Shown: positions 1 to 11,043, counted from the first letter of the stretch. The stretch is 64,000 nucleotides of DNA from Microbacterium maritypicum MF109 (GCF_000455825.1 NZ_ATAO01000184.1:1-64000), one strand, 5' to 3'. Notes: generated by a model not told the origin, from the letters alone. Made by a program: numbers and translations.

Positions 1-659
1 CTCAGACCTTCGAGGGTGGGATGGTGTCGTCTTCTGGGGCGGGTGCGTTCGGTGTGTCGGGCCCGGTCTATGCGGCGTATGCCGCTGCAGGCGGGATCTC
101 CGGTTCGTGGGGGGTGCCGGTTTCTGCGGTGGCCGCTCTGCCGGGAGGGACCGGTCAGGCGTTCGGGAGTGGTTCCGCGTATGCGGTGACGAATGGGACG
201 GCGTTCTTCGTGTCGGGTCCCATCCGTGATCAGTACTTCACGCTTGGTGGGGCCACGGGTCGGCTCGGTTTCCCCGTGGGGGCGCAGACGTGCACGTCCA
301 CGTTGTGCTCGCAGGAGTTCCAGTACGGGTGGATCAGTTGGTCGGCGGCTGCCGGAGCGCGGGTGGGTGCGCCTGCGATCGATGCCGTGGCGTCGGCTCA
401 GGCCGCGACGCTGGGGGCGAGGATTCCTTCGTCGTTCGTCTATTACTCGTTCAACGGCGGGGGGATGGCCGAGGGATTCGCGAATGGCGCCGTCTTCTTC
501 AAGCGCACCCTGGGTGCGTTCGCGGTCACCGGAAAGGTTCGCGATGCGTACTTCGCCGCGGGAGGTGCCTCGGGTTCGTACGGATGGCCTACCAGCGCAC
601 AGGTGTGTGCGGGTGGGGTGTGTTCTCAGACCTTCGAGGGTGGGACGATCCGCTTCTGA
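1..659 (+). CDS. LGFP-repeat cell-wall protein, C-terminal part (5' end outside window)
   Basis: The reading frame is open from base 3 and ends at TGA 657-659, so only the last 218 codons are visible and the true start lies upstream. The protein is built of about 50-residue repeats with the pattern V-x-G-x-[IV]-x3-Y-x3-GG-x2-G-x-[LYW]-G-x-P. The best copy reads RLGFPVGAQ, and three copies are visible. CSQEF and CSQTFEGG segments recur at repeat ends, and the last one sits just before the stop. LGFP repeats are known from actinobacterial secreted proteins, where they are thought to anchor to the envelope. The catalytic or leading domain, if any, is not in view. A strong hairpin follows the stop. 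Confidence 0.85.
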   Translation, partial: QTFEGGMVSSSGAGAFGVSGPVYAAYAAAGGISGSWGVPVSAVAALPGGTGQAFGSGSAYAVTNGTAFFVSGPIRDQYFTLGGATGRLGFPVGAQTCTSTLCSQEFQYGWISWSAAAGARVGAPAIDAVASAQAATLGARIPSSFVYYSFNGGGMAEGFANGAVFFKRTLGAFAVTGKVRDAYFAAGGASGSYGWPTSAQVCAGGVCSQTFEGGTIRF

Positions 660-671
660 GGGGGCGTGAGG

Positions 672-709
672 CCTTGGGCACCGGTCCGTTCATCGGCCGG
701 CGCCCAAGG
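672..709. terminator. Bidirectional hairpin terminator
   Basis: Arms CCTTGGGC (672-679) and GCCCAAGG (702-709) are perfectly complementary, with a GC-rich loop that can fold further through two CCGG blocks. It lies between the convergent LGFP gene and the rmlCD fusion and can serve both. Confidence 0.7.
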
Positions 710-714
710 AGTCC

Positions 715-2126
715 TCAACCAGCGTTCAAGTAGGCGTTCAGCGTCTCGCGGAACGGAGCCGGCTCGAATCCGGATTCCACGATCTTATCGAGCGCGAGCA
801 CACTGTTCGCCGGGCGCGGGGCGACCGGCGTCGAGGCAGAAGCGAAGTACTCGGAGGTCGAGACACCGCTCACGCGCTCGGGCGCATTCCCGGTCAGAGC
901 GAAGACTTCGGCAGCGATCTCCGCCCAAGTTGCGGGTTCGCCCGTACCGGACAGGTTGTAGGTGCCGTAGGCGGCGTCGGTGTGAAGAAGGTGCACGATC
1001 GCCGCAGAGATGTCGCTCGTGAACGTCAGCCGTCCCGTTTGATCGTCGACCACTTGCGGATCGATGCCGCGCTCCGCAAGCGACACCATGGTGCGGACGA
1101 AGTTCTTGCCTTCGCCGATCACCCATGACGTGCGGACGATGTAGTGCCTCGGCACAGTGCTGACGATCGCGTCGCCCGCAGCTTTGGTCTGGCCATAAAC
1201 TCCGAGCGGGCGGAAACAGTCGTCTTCGGTGTAGGCATCTTCCTTTGTGCCGTCGAAGACATAGTCGCTCGAGACGTGCACGAGGGTGATGCGGTTCTCC
1301 GTTGCCACTTGAGCCAGCGCAGCGACTCCGGCGACGTTTGCCGCCCACGCGGCGGCGCGCCCTTCCGGTGTCTCCGCGAGGTCGACCGCGGTGAACGCGG
1401 CGGCGTTGATGATCGTCTCGTAGTCACGCCAGCGCCGTGCGGAGGCGAAGCCGGGGTCAGTGAGATCCAACTCGCTGCGTCCGGCGTACTCGTACTGCGC
1501 CGAATCGCCGAGGAGTCTGCGCAGAGCGACACCGAGCTGACCGTTGGCCCCGATCACCAGGGTCTTCTTTGCCGGAATCGGGGCGATGTCCGCGAGGCGC
1601 GGATGTGCGAGGTCCTTGGCCGAGATCTCGACCTCGGACAGCGGGATGGGCCACTGGACGGACGCGGTCTCGTCAGCCAGATTCAGGAACGAGTACTCCG
1701 CATCCGCCGACCAGTGGTCGTTGACGAGATAGACATAGGCGGTGTCCGGCTCGAGTGTCTGATACGAGTTCCCGACCCCACGCGGGACGAAGATCGCGCG
1801 TGACGGATCGATCTCAGCGGTGAACACCGCGCCGAAAGTCGGGCCCTCGCGGAGGTCGACCCACGCGCCGAAGATGCGCCCGGTCGCCACCGATACCCAC
1901 TTGTCCCACGGCTCCGCGTGGATGCCACGTGTGGTCCCGACCTCGTCGTTAAAGGAGATGTTGTTCTGCACAGGACCGAAGTCCGGAAGACCTGCGGCGA
2001 TCATCTTCTCGCGCTGCCAGTTCTCCTTGAACCAGCCACGGGAGTCCCCGTGAACGGGAAGGTCGGCGATCAGGAGTCCGGGGATGCCCGTCTCCGACAC
2101 TGTCAGCGACTTTCCGAACTCCGTCA

Positions 2127-2127
<1 letters not shown>
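715..2127 (-). CDS. Bifunctional dTDP-4-dehydrorhamnose 3,5-epimerase / reductase (RmlC-RmlD fusion)
   Basis: This 470-residue protein combines the last two steps of dTDP-L-rhamnose synthesis. Residues about 1-180 are RmlC-like, with the active-site stretch TTRGIHAEPWDKWVSVATG (His70) and VDLREGPTFG. Residues about 188-470 are RmlD-like, with the Rossmann motif GANGQLG (193-199), VSSDYVFDG and the YGQTK catalytic pair Tyr311/Lys315. The ATG at 2127 is chosen because homology begins there and it overlaps the rmlB stop by one base (TGATG), indicating translational coupling. RmlC and RmlD are separate enzymes in most bacteria. Cytoplasmic; feeds the RgpF-type transferases downstream. Confidence 0.9.
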
Positions 2128-3185
<1,058 letters not shown>

Positions 3186-3203
3186 TCAGGGAGACTAGTG
3201 ATC

Positions 3204-4073
3204 ATGCGTGGCATCATTCTCGCCGGCGGCACAGGCTCCCGGTTGCACCCGATCACCCTCGGCGTCTCCAAGCAGCTGGTCCCGGTGTACGACAAGCCGA
3301 TGATCTACTACCCGCTGTCGACGCTGATCCTCGCCGGCATCCGCGACATCTTGATGATCACGACGCCCCACGACGCAGAGTCCTTCCAGCGTCTGCTCGG
3401 GGACGGGTCGAAGTTCGGTGTCTCCATCACGTACAAGACCCAGCCGTCCCCGGATGGCCTTGCGCAGGCATTCATCTTGGGGGAGGAGCACATCGGCGAC
3501 GACTCGGTGGCCCTCGTCCTTGGTGACAACATCTTCTACGGCCAGGGCATGGGCACGCAGCTTCGTCAGTACACAGAACTCGACGGTGGCGTCGTCTTCG
3601 GCTATTGGGTCGACGACGCCGCGGCATACGGGGTGGTGGAGTTCGACCGCGAAGGCAAGGTGGTCTCCCTCGAGGAGAAGCCCGCCCACCCGAAGAGCAA
3701 CTACGCCGTTCCCGGGCTCTACTTCTACGACAACGACGTGATCGAGATCGCGAAGGCTCTCAAGCCCTCACCTCGTGGAGAGCTCGAGATCACCGACATC
3801 AATCGCGAGTACCTCGACAGGGGAAAGCTCAAAGTGCAGCTGCTCACCCGTGGTACCGCTTGGCTCGACACGGGGACATTCGATTCACTCGCCGAAGCGA
3901 CGGACTTCATCCGCACGGTGGAGAAGCGCCAGGGACTCTCGATCGGTTGCCCGGAAGAGGTCGCGTGGCGGATGGGGTTCCTCACGGATGACGAGCTGCG
4001 AGAGCGCGCGGAGCCGTTGCGCAAGAGCGGGTACGGCGAGTACCTCCTCAAGGCGCTCGCACAGGGACGCTGA
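3204..4073 (+). CDS. rmlA: Glucose-1-phosphate thymidylyltransferase
   Basis: This enzyme forms dTDP-glucose from dTTP and glucose-1-phosphate, the first committed step to dTDP-rhamnose. The N-terminal nucleotidyltransferase signature [11 protein letters not shown] is followed by [41 protein letters not shown] and WLDTGTF are also typical of RmlA. The ATG at 3204 is preceded by GGGAGA at a workable distance and gives the family-standard N-terminus, 289 residues in all. The gene is divergent from rmlB. A TAGGGT hexamer at 3142-3147 may be its -10 element, giving a leader of about 50 nt. Confidence 0.96.
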   Translation: MRGIILAGGTGSRLHPITLGVSKQLVPVYDKPMIYYPLSTLILAGIRDILMITTPHDAESFQRLLGDGSKFGVSITYKTQPSPDGLAQAFILGEEHIGDDSVALVLGDNIFYGQGMGTQLRQYTELDGGVVFGYWVDDAAAYGVVEFDREGKVVSLEEKPAHPKSNYAVPGLYFYDNDVIEIAKALKPSPRGELEITDINREYLDRGKLKVQLLTRGTAWLDTGTFDSLAEATDFIRTVEKRQGLSIGCPEEVAWRMGFLTDDELRERAEPLRKSGYGEYLLKALAQGR

Positions 4074-4156
4074 CTAGGCTCGTCCGAGTTCAGTGACATT
4101 CCGCGCTTGGCGCGGGCATGAGTTGTGCCCTCCCACCGAGGGTCTGGAGGGATCAG

Positions 4157-6091
4157 ATGACGACGCCGGGGCAGAAATCAGCGACATTTCCTGATGGCGG
4201 GAAGCGGCTGGTCATCTACGTCGTCTACGACCGTCGTGGGACGGTCGAGGAGTTCGTCCGGTTCGCGTTGGAAGGCATGCGAGACGACGCCGCGCACATT
4301 CTCGCGGTGGTGAACGGGCCTCTGGACGATGCCGGTCGAGCCACGCTCGAGAGCGTGACCGACGACATTCTGGTGCGCACCAACACCGGTTTCGATATCT
4401 GGGCGCACAAGGAGGGACTGGCGCATATCGGCGATCGAATCGCCGAGTTCGACGAGGTGCTGCTGACGAACGACACCTGGTTCGGCCCGGTTCGTCCGTA
4501 CGGTCCGGTCTTCGAGCGGATGAATGCTCGTGAGGTGCATTTCTGGGGCATGACCGATCACGAGTGGGAGCCGCTCAACAAGTTCACGAACGAGGGTGAG
4601 CTTCCGTATCACCTCCAGTCCTTCTGGATCGCCGTCCGCAAGGAGATGTTCTTGTCTCCCGACTGGCAGGAGTACTGGCGGGATCTGCCGGAGATGCCGT
4701 CCTACTTCGATGCGGTGCTCAAGCACGAGACACAGTTCACGAAGCATTTCCAAGAGCGCGGCTACTCTGCTTCGGTCGCTTTCGCGTCGCACGACTATCC
4801 GACCGAGCACCCCTCGCTGTTCAACGCCGATCTTCTTCTTGCCGACGGCTGCCCTCTGGTCAAGCGTCGTCCCTTCTTCCACTATCCCCCCTTCCTCGAC
4901 CGGCATGCCGTCATCGGACGGCGGACGGCTGCGGCGATCGCCGGATACGGCTATCCGATCGAGTTGATGTGGAGCAACCTCGCGAAGAACGTGCAGCCGA
5001 AGACGCTGAACACCGATGCGGGAATGCTCGAAGTGCTCGACGAGAGCGCTCATGCCCCGGCACCGAGCAGACGCATCGCGGTCCTTGCTCACTGCGCGGA
5101 TCCGCGGACGATCGACCATATTCTCAATCGGCTCGAGCAGATCCCCGTCGATTTCGATCTGGTGGTGACGACACTCGACGACGACAGCGCGACCCGTATC
5201 CGGACGGCGATCGATGATCGGCGACTCACGAAGGCGACCGGCTTCGACATCCGTGTCGTGCCGTCGAAGCACGGACGCGACATGAGCGCGTTCTTCATCG
5301 GATGTCGGGACATCCTCGTGTCCGACCGGTACGACCTCGTCGTCAAGATCCACTCCCGCGCCCCGCGGAAGCGCGGGGCGAACATCGCACGGTACTTCCG
5401 CCGCTACCAGCTCGAGAATCTCATCTCGAGTCCCGGGCAGTTCTCGAACCTTCTCGCCCTGTTCGAGCGTGAACCAGGACTCGGAGCGGTCTTCCCGCCG
5501 ATGATGCATATCGGATACGCCCTCGCCGGGCGAGGATGGTCGCAGTACCGGGAGCCCGCGCTCGAGATCAGCGAGCGTCTCGGCATCAACGTGCCGTTCG
5601 ACGGCGCCTCGCCCCTGGCCCCGATGGGCGGCATGTGGGTTGGACGTCCGAAGGCTCTCCGCCTGCTGCTGGATGACCAGCTCCGTTATGAAGACTATGT
5701 CGCCGCGAAGCGTGGCGGGGCCGACCTCGCCCGCGTGCAAGAGCGTCTTCTGCCGCTTGCACTGGGCGAGATCGGCTACCACTGCCGCACGGTGCTCAAT
5801 CAGGAGCACGCGGGGATTGCCTACGCGAATCTTGCGTACAAGCTCGATCAGCTCTCGATCACGCCCCCGGGCTACCCTCTGGAGCAGATCCAGTGGCTGC
5901 ATCGCGCAGGATGGGCCGGCGCCGGCGGAATCGTCGCGATGACCCGCATGTATATGCGTTTGAACCATCCGACGACTTCCGCGCGTCTCGCGCCGGTCAT
6001 GCGCCCGTTCGTCGCCGTGGCCCGCATCGGGATGCATACGCTCCGCAAGGTGCTCCGACGAGGACGTCCGATCGAGGGAGAGCTGCTGTGA
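4157..6091 (+). CDS. RgpF-family rhamnan synthesis glycosyltransferase (copy 1)
   Basis: The 644-residue protein belongs to the rhamnan synthesis F family, whose members extend rhamnose-rich surface polysaccharides. Diagnostic blocks are VIYVVYDRRG near the N-terminus, LLTNDTWFGPVRPYGPV, WGMTDHEWEP, LQSFWIAVRKEMF and FNADLLLADGCPLVKRRPFF. A second half contains VVKIHSRAPRKRG and GMWVGRPKALR. The ATG at 4157 is chosen over an upstream in-frame ATG because GGAGGG precedes it by 5 nt. The stop overlaps the next gene by 4 nt (GTGA). It is clearly paralogous to its neighbour. The exact linkage formed cannot be read from sequence. Confidence 0.88.
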   Translation: MTTPGQKSATFPDGGKRLVIYVVYDRRGTVEEFVRFALEGMRDDAAHILAVVNGPLDDAGRATLESVTDDILVRTNTGFDIWAHKEGLAHIGDRIAEFDEVLLTNDTWFGPVRPYGPVFERMNAREVHFWGMTDHEWEPLNKFTNEGELPYHLQSFWIAVRKEMFLSPDWQEYWRDLPEMPSYFDAVLKHETQFTKHFQERGYSASVAFASHDYPTEHPSLFNADLLLADGCPLVKRRPFFHYPPFLDRHAVIGRRTAAAIAGYGYPIELMWSNLAKNVQPKTLNTDAGMLEVLDESAHAPAPSRRIAVLAHCADPRTIDHILNRLEQIPVDFDLVVTTLDDDSATRIRTAIDDRRLTKATGFDIRVVPSKHGRDMSAFFIGCRDILVSDRYDLVVKIHSRAPRKRGANIARYFRRYQLENLISSPGQFSNLLALFEREPGLGAVFPPMMHIGYALAGRGWSQYREPALEISERLGINVPFDGASPLAPMGGMWVGRPKALRLLLDDQLRYEDYVAAKRGGADLARVQERLLPLALGEIGYHCRTVLNQEHAGIAYANLAYKLDQLSITPPGYPLEQIQWLHRAGWAGAGGIVAMTRMYMRLNHPTTSARLAPVMRPFVAVARIGMHTLRKVLRRGRPIEGELL

Positions 6092-7980
6092 TTGTCAACG
6101 ATCAGCCATCGCGACTCACGTCGGAGAGCAGACGCGCGGTCATCTACGTCGTGTTCGACCGCCGCGGCGCGGTCGAGGACTATGTGCTGTATGCGCTGGA
6201 GCAGATGCGCGCAGACGCGGACCACATCCTCGCGGTCGTCAACGGCGCCCTGAGTCCGGAGGGACGCGAGCGTCTCGAGGCAGTGACGGACGACATCCTC
6301 GTGCGTCCGAACGAGGGGTTCGACATCTGGGGCCACAAGGCAGGTATCGATCACCTGGGCGACGGCATCGAGAAATTCGACGAGGTCGTGCTCACCAACG
6401 ACACCTGGTTCGGTCCGGTGCGACCGTACGGGCCGGTGCTGGACAGGATGGCGTCGCAGGATCTGGACTTCTGGGGCATGACGGACAACGTCCGAATGAA
6501 GAATCCTGCGACAGGTGAGGGGCGGGTGCCTGACCACCTGCAATCGTTCTGGATCGCGGTGCGCAAGCGCATGTTCATGTCCGGCATCTGGCGCGACTAC
6601 TGGCGCGATCTGCCGGCTATGGATGATTACTATGCGGCTGTCCTCAGTCACGAAGTGACGTTCACACAGCGGTTCCATGACGCGGGTTTCGTCTCTGCAG
6701 CGGCTTTTTCCGCCGAGAACTATCCGACGGATCATCCCGCGCTCTTCAACGCCGATCTGCTCATCGCCGACGGATGCCCGCTCGTCAAGCGTCGTCCGTT
6801 CTTCCACTGGCCGCCGTACCTGGACCGTCACGGCGTGATCGGCAGGTGGATCGCCGAGGACATGGCATCGCACGGATATCCCGTCGAGTACATGTTCTCG
6901 AACCTCGCCCGCAATGTGCCGCCGAAGGATCTCAACGTCGATCTCGGGTTGAACGATGTTCTGGGCGACATCGACCACGGGTTCGACCCCTTGCGCGCCC
7001 CGCGGGTCGTCGCCATCCTCCACATCTTCTACGTCGACATGACGGACGAGATGCTGGACCGCGTCGACATGCTCCCCACCACCTACGACCTCGTCATCAC
7101 GACCCAGGATGAGAGGCGTGCTGCGGACATTCGTGAGATCGTCGATGCGCGGCCGCGTGACGGTCGCGCGGTCGACGTGCGCGTGGTCGCGTCGAACGAT
7201 GGTCGTGATCAGAGCGCGTTCCTCGTGGGCTGCAAGGATGTGCTCCTCGACGGCGGCTACGATCTCGTCGTCAAGCTTCACTCGAAGAAGACCCCGCAGG
7301 ATGGTTTCAACGTCGGGCGCGCCTTCAAGGAGCAGCAGTTCACGAATCTGCTCGCAAGTCCGGGATATGCCGCGAACGTGCTCGCCCTGTTCCAGCGCGA
7401 GCCGGGACTCGGGATCGTCTATCCGCCCATGGTGCACATCGGCTACCCGACCATGGGGCGCGCCTGGTGGGCGAACAAGCCGGGATTCGAGAAGCTTGCT
7501 GCCCAGATGGGGATCATGGTGCCTCTCGACGACATCTCACCGCTTGCGCCGTACGGTTCGATGTTCATCGCGCGACCGGAGGCGCTTCGTCTCCTGGTAG
7601 AGCAGCCGTGGGAGTACTCGGACTTCGGAGGTGCTGAGGCCTACCAGGACGGCGGCCTCGCCCACGTCCTGGAGCGGGTACCGAGCTATGCGGCCGCGGA
7701 GCTCGGGTTCCACACGCGCACGATCACGAACGCCGAGTACTTCGCCGTGAGCTACACGACGCTCGACTTCAACTTCGACGAGATGTCCTCGACCGTTCCC
7801 GGACGCACCTACGAGCAGATCACCTTCCTGCGCGGTATCGGACATGTGGGGGAGGGGAAGCTGCGCGATTTCGCGCGGATGTACATGCGTCGCAACCACC
7901 CTGGCGCCGGAGCCCGAATCCGTGCCGCGCGCGAGCGTATCGTCGGCGGCATCCGCCGGCGCCTCCCCGGGCATCGGTGA
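6088..7980 (+). CDS. RgpF-family rhamnan synthesis glycosyltransferase (copy 2)
   Basis: This 630-residue protein is a tandem paralogue of the preceding gene. It has the same block order: VIYVVFDRRGAVEDY, VLTNDTWFGPVRPYGPVLD, WGMTDN, LQSFWIAVRKRMF, FNADLLIADGCPLVKRRPFF, VVKLHSKKTP and SMFIARPEALR. The start is GTG at 6088, overlapping the previous stop as GTGA, with GAGGGAGAG upstream. The tight coupling suggests equimolar production. The two enzymes may form different linkages of one rhamnan repeat, which is inference. Confidence 0.88.
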   Translation: MIVNDQPSRLTSESRRAVIYVVFDRRGAVEDYVLYALEQMRADADHILAVVNGALSPEGRERLEAVTDDILVRPNEGFDIWGHKAGIDHLGDGIEKFDEVVLTNDTWFGPVRPYGPVLDRMASQDLDFWGMTDNVRMKNPATGEGRVPDHLQSFWIAVRKRMFMSGIWRDYWRDLPAMDDYYAAVLSHEVTFTQRFHDAGFVSAAAFSAENYPTDHPALFNADLLIADGCPLVKRRPFFHWPPYLDRHGVIGRWIAEDMASHGYPVEYMFSNLARNVPPKDLNVDLGLNDVLGDIDHGFDPLRAPRVVAILHIFYVDMTDEMLDRVDMLPTTYDLVITTQDERRAADIREIVDARPRDGRAVDVRVVASNDGRDQSAFLVGCKDVLLDGGYDLVVKLHSKKTPQDGFNVGRAFKEQQFTNLLASPGYAANVLALFQREPGLGIVYPPMVHIGYPTMGRAWWANKPGFEKLAAQMGIMVPLDDISPLAPYGSMFIARPEALRLLVEQPWEYSDFGGAEAYQDGGLAHVLERVPSYAAAELGFHTRTITNAEYFAVSYTTLDFNFDEMSSTVPGRTYEQITFLRGIGHVGEGKLRDFARMYMRRNHPGAGARIRAARERIVGGIRRRLPGHR

Positions 7981-8056
7981 GGCGCGCCGCGCCGAGGCAC
8001 AGGTTCTGCTGAGGATAGGCTCAGGGACGACCCGAACACCCGAAAAGGAAACCCCC

Positions 8057-8959
8057 GTGGACAGATTCACTCGGCTCGCCGCCGAGCCGTTCACCACGAT
8101 CGACGCGCGCGGACTCCGCGACGGTGGTCGTGGCGGCAAGGTCGGCGAACTGTACCGACGGCGCGAACTTCTGATACTGCTCATCCGTCGCGACCTCCAA
8201 GCACGCTATCGCGACAGCTTCCTCGGGTTCCTGTGGACCGTGATCCGCCCGCTGGTACAGTTCCTGGTCTATTTCATCGTGCTCGGACAGATCCTCGGCG
8301 CTTCACGGGGGATCGACAACTTCGCGATCTACCTTTTCGCCGGTTTCACTCTCTACACGTTCTTCGCCGACGTGATCTTCGGCTCGACGGGGTCGATCAT
8401 CTCCAACGCCGGACTCGTGAAGAAGATCTATCTCCCGCGTGAGATCTTCCCGCTGGGAAGCATCGGTGCGGCCAGCTTCATGTTCCTGGTGCAGCTGGGT
8501 GTGCTGCTGGTCGCGGCGCTGCTCCTCAACGGACTCCCAGAGCCGGTGCACATGCTGTGGTTCTTCCCGTCGCTCGGGATGGTGCTGCTGTGGGGAATTG
8601 CGACCGGGCTGCTGCTGTCCGCCCTCAACGTCTACCTTCGGGATATCCAGTACCTCACCGAGGTCGTCATGATGCTCGCGATGTGGGCCTCGCCGATCGT
8701 CTACTCGTGGACCATGGTCAAGACGGTGGTGGCGCAGTACGACCTTCCCGCGTGGCTTCTCGAGGTGTACCTCGCGAACCCGCTCACCGTGGGGGTATTC
8801 GGATTTCACCGGGCGTTCTGGGGCTCCGGCACCGTCGCCGACTACCCCCCGAACCTCGGGCTGAGGATGGCGATCATGAGTGTCATCGGGCTCGTGTTCC
8901 TCTGGATCTCGCATCGCGTCTTCACGCGCATGCAGGGCAATTTCGCGCAGGAGCTGTAG
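8057..8959 (+). CDS. wzm: Polysaccharide ABC exporter, membrane subunit (Wzm/TagG type)
   Basis: This 300-residue ABC-2 type permease moves a finished lipid-linked polysaccharide across the membrane together with the next gene product. A cytoplasmic N-terminus with LLILLIRRDLQARYRDSFLGFLW leads into about six hydrophobic segments. SFLGFLWTVIRPL, NAGLVKKIYLPREIFPL and ANPLTVGVFGFHRAFW are typical of Wzm/TagG proteins. GTG at 8057 is chosen because AAAAGGAAA precedes it and the family homology begins shortly after. A TAGGCT hexamer at 8016-8021 could be a local promoter. The ATPase gene follows after 3 nt. Confidence 0.93.
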   Translation: MDRFTRLAAEPFTTIDARGLRDGGRGGKVGELYRRRELLILLIRRDLQARYRDSFLGFLWTVIRPLVQFLVYFIVLGQILGASRGIDNFAIYLFAGFTLYTFFADVIFGSTGSIISNAGLVKKIYLPREIFPLGSIGAASFMFLVQLGVLLVAALLLNGLPEPVHMLWFFPSLGMVLLWGIATGLLLSALNVYLRDIQYLTEVVMMLAMWASPIVYSWTMVKTVVAQYDLPAWLLEVYLANPLTVGVFGFHRAFWGSGTVADYPPNLGLRMAIMSVIGLVFLWISHRVFTRMQGNFAQEL

Positions 8960-8962
8960 GCC

Positions 8963-10174
8963 ATGATCGATAACACCGACCTCTCATCCCGCCCGGACAT
9001 CATCCGTCTCAAGGGCGTGAGCAAGAAGTTCCGCGTGCGCAAGGACAACAACCTCAAGGACCGCATCGTCCACTTCGGAAGGCACGGCAAAGCCTTCCGA
9101 GAGGAGTTCACCGCTGTCGACGAGATCTCGCTCGACATCAAGGCGGGCACGACCGTCGGGCTGCTGGGCCAGAACGGCTCGGGAAAGAGCACGTTGCTGA
9201 AGCTCATCGGCGGTATCGTGGCGCCGACGACCGGTACCGTGGAGGCTCGGGGGCGCATGGCCGCGCTTCTGGAGCTGGGCGCAGGGTTCCACCCCGATCT
9301 CTCCGGCAGGGAGAACGTCTATCTCAATGCCGCGATCCTCGGGCTCAGTCGCGCTCAGATCGACGAACGGTTCGACGACATCCTCGAGTTCAGTGGAATC
9401 GGCGAGTTCATCGAAACCGCCGTGAAGTTCTACTCGTCCGGAATGTATGTGCGACTGGCTTTCGCTGTTGCGGTGCACACCGATCCGGACGTGCTTCTCG
9501 TCGACGAGGTTCTCGCCGTCGGCGATGAGGCTTTCCAGCGCAAGTGCATGGACCGCATCCACCAGTTCCGTGAGGAGGGCCGGACGATCATCCTCGTGAG
9601 CCACTCCGCGCAGCAGGTTCAGGAGCTCTGCGACCGCGGCATCCTGCTCCATCACGGGAAGCTGGTGTTCGACGGGGACATCAATCGCGCGGTGGACGGA
9701 CTGCGTGACGTGCTCGCCGACCGCGAGGTGGGCGAGGCGCCTCCGGAGGAGACCATCCATCCGATCCAGGTGAAGCGCATCGAGCTGGTGGACGACGATG
9801 GCGCAACCATCAAGGAGCTCCAGACGGGCGATCCGTTCACGGTCCGTGTGCATGTCGATACGCTGCGGCCGATCGAGCGATGGGAGATCGGCTTCAGCAT
9901 GGACACCCCGCTCGGGCAGATGGTGATGGCCTCGAACACCGAGGTGCTCGGCGTGGTGCTCGATCCGATCGCAGGCAAGACTGTCGTGGATCTCCGCATC
10001 GCCCAGGCCGGATTCGGTCCGGGGGACTACTTCGTGAATGCGAACGCCGCCGGCGTGAGCGAACCGAGCAGCCACGGCCTCATGCGCGGCGCCACGTTGC
10101 GGGTGCGGACCGACGACACCACGATGGGTACCGTGGCGGCGAAGATCACCGTGGACTCCTCGGTGGGACGATGA
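8963..10174 (+). CDS. wzt: Polysaccharide ABC exporter, ATPase with C-terminal glycan-binding domain (Wzt type)
   Basis: The 403-residue protein powers the Wzm-type permease. Walker A is GQNGSGKS (69-76), the signature is SSGMYVRL (157-164) and Walker B is VLLVDE (176-181). After the ATPase, residues about 250-403 form an extra beta-rich domain (IHPIQVKRIELVDDDGATIKE onward) matching the Wzt C-terminal domain. In Gram-negative O-antigen systems that domain recognises the modified chain terminus before export. The stop overlaps the next start as ATGA. The substrate is probably the rhamnose polymer made by the neighbouring genes, which is inference from context. Confidence 0.92.
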   Translation: MIDNTDLSSRPDIIRLKGVSKKFRVRKDNNLKDRIVHFGRHGKAFREEFTAVDEISLDIKAGTTVGLLGQNGSGKSTLLKLIGGIVAPTTGTVEARGRMAALLELGAGFHPDLSGRENVYLNAAILGLSRAQIDERFDDILEFSGIGEFIETAVKFYSSGMYVRLAFAVAVHTDPDVLLVDEVLAVGDEAFQRKCMDRIHQFREEGRTIILVSHSAQQVQELCDRGILLHHGKLVFDGDINRAVDGLRDVLADREVGEAPPEETIHPIQVKRIELVDDDGATIKELQTGDPFTVRVHVDTLRPIERWEIGFSMDTPLGQMVMASNTEVLGVVLDPIAGKTVVDLRIAQAGFGPGDYFVNANAAGVSEPSSHGLMRGATLRVRTDDTTMGTVAAKITVDSSVGR

Positions 10175-11043
10175 CGCCACCGCCGAAGGTCGCCGCTGTT
10201 GTCCTGGCCTACCGTCCGTCATCGAGCATCCGCGACAACCTTGCGAAGCTCGCCGTCCAGGCAGACCACATCTACCTGGTGAACAACTCGCCGGACGACG
10301 AAGTCACTGAGAAGCTCCTCGCCCCGTTACGCGACGGTGACGCCCTGACCGTCCTGGACCAGACGAAGAATGTCGGCGTCGCCGCAGGATTCAACGCGGG
10401 GATGAGGCAGGCTCTCGGCGCAGGATTCGACTATGTGTGGGTCTTCGACCAGGACAGCACTGTGGCAGACGGGATGCTTGAGGCGCTCATCGGTGCCTTC
10501 TCGCCTGCCGGCCGTCCCGTCGCCATCGCCGGGCCGGCGCTGCGTGCCGAGGAGACCGGCCACTTGTACGACGGCGAGAACCGGGTGGGTGTCGAGGAGC
10601 AGGTGGCAGTGATCTCCTCGGGTGCGCTCTTCTCCCGGGCGGCGCTGGAGAAGATCGGGCTTCACGATGAACGCCTCTTCATCGACTACGTCGATCACGA
10701 CATTTCGCTCCGAGCACGCCGAGCGGGTTACCGCGTGGTCAAGGTGTACGACACGGTACTCGACCATCGGTTCGGCGACTCGGTGCCGTCTACTTTCCTC
10801 GGCAGACGGATCTACCTCTCGAACTACTCGCCCATGCGTCAGTACTACATGACGCGTAACCGCATGATCATGATCCGACGGTACGGCTTCGGCCGTTGGT
10901 TCTGGGACGACGCTGCATACGCGACGAAGGCCTGGATCAAGATGCTGCTCTGCGAGCGCGAACGGGGCCCGAAGATTCGCGCTGGCATACGCGGGTTCAT
11001 CGACGGAGCGCGGTTTCGTCAGGTGAGATCAACCGTCGGCTGA
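10171..11043 (+). CDS. GT2 family glycosyltransferase (rhamnosyltransferase-like)
   Basis: This 290-residue GT-A fold enzyme starts with VAAVVLAYRPSSS and contains VNNSPDD, TKNVGVAAGFNAGM and the metal-binding DQDS (93-96) in YVWVFDQDS. DQDS is common in bacterial rhamnosyltransferases of this family. DYVDHDISLRARRAGYRV supplies the acceptor-side acidic residues. The ATG at 10171 overlaps the wzt stop by 4 nt, so it is the last gene of the wzm-wzt unit. A dTDP-rhamnose donor is likely from context but not proven. Confidence 0.85.
   Translation: MTPPPKVAAVVLAYRPSSSIRDNLAKLAVQADHIYLVNNSPDDEVTEKLLAPLRDGDALTVLDQTKNVGVAAGFNAGMRQALGAGFDYVWVFDQDSTVADGMLEALIGAFSPAGRPVAIAGPALRAEETGHLYDGENRVGVEEQVAVISSGALFSRAALEKIGLHDERLFIDYVDHDISLRARRAGYRVVKVYDTVLDHRFGDSVPSTFLGRRIYLSNYSPMRQYYMTRNRMIMIRRYGFGRWFWDDAAYATKAWIKMLLCERERGPKIRAGIRGFIDGARFRQVRSTVG

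Noticed and set aside
4178..7437. Two long minus-strand frames opposite the RgpF-type genes
   Set aside because: They mirror each other because the two plus-strand genes are paralogues. There is no start context and the composition is shadow-like.
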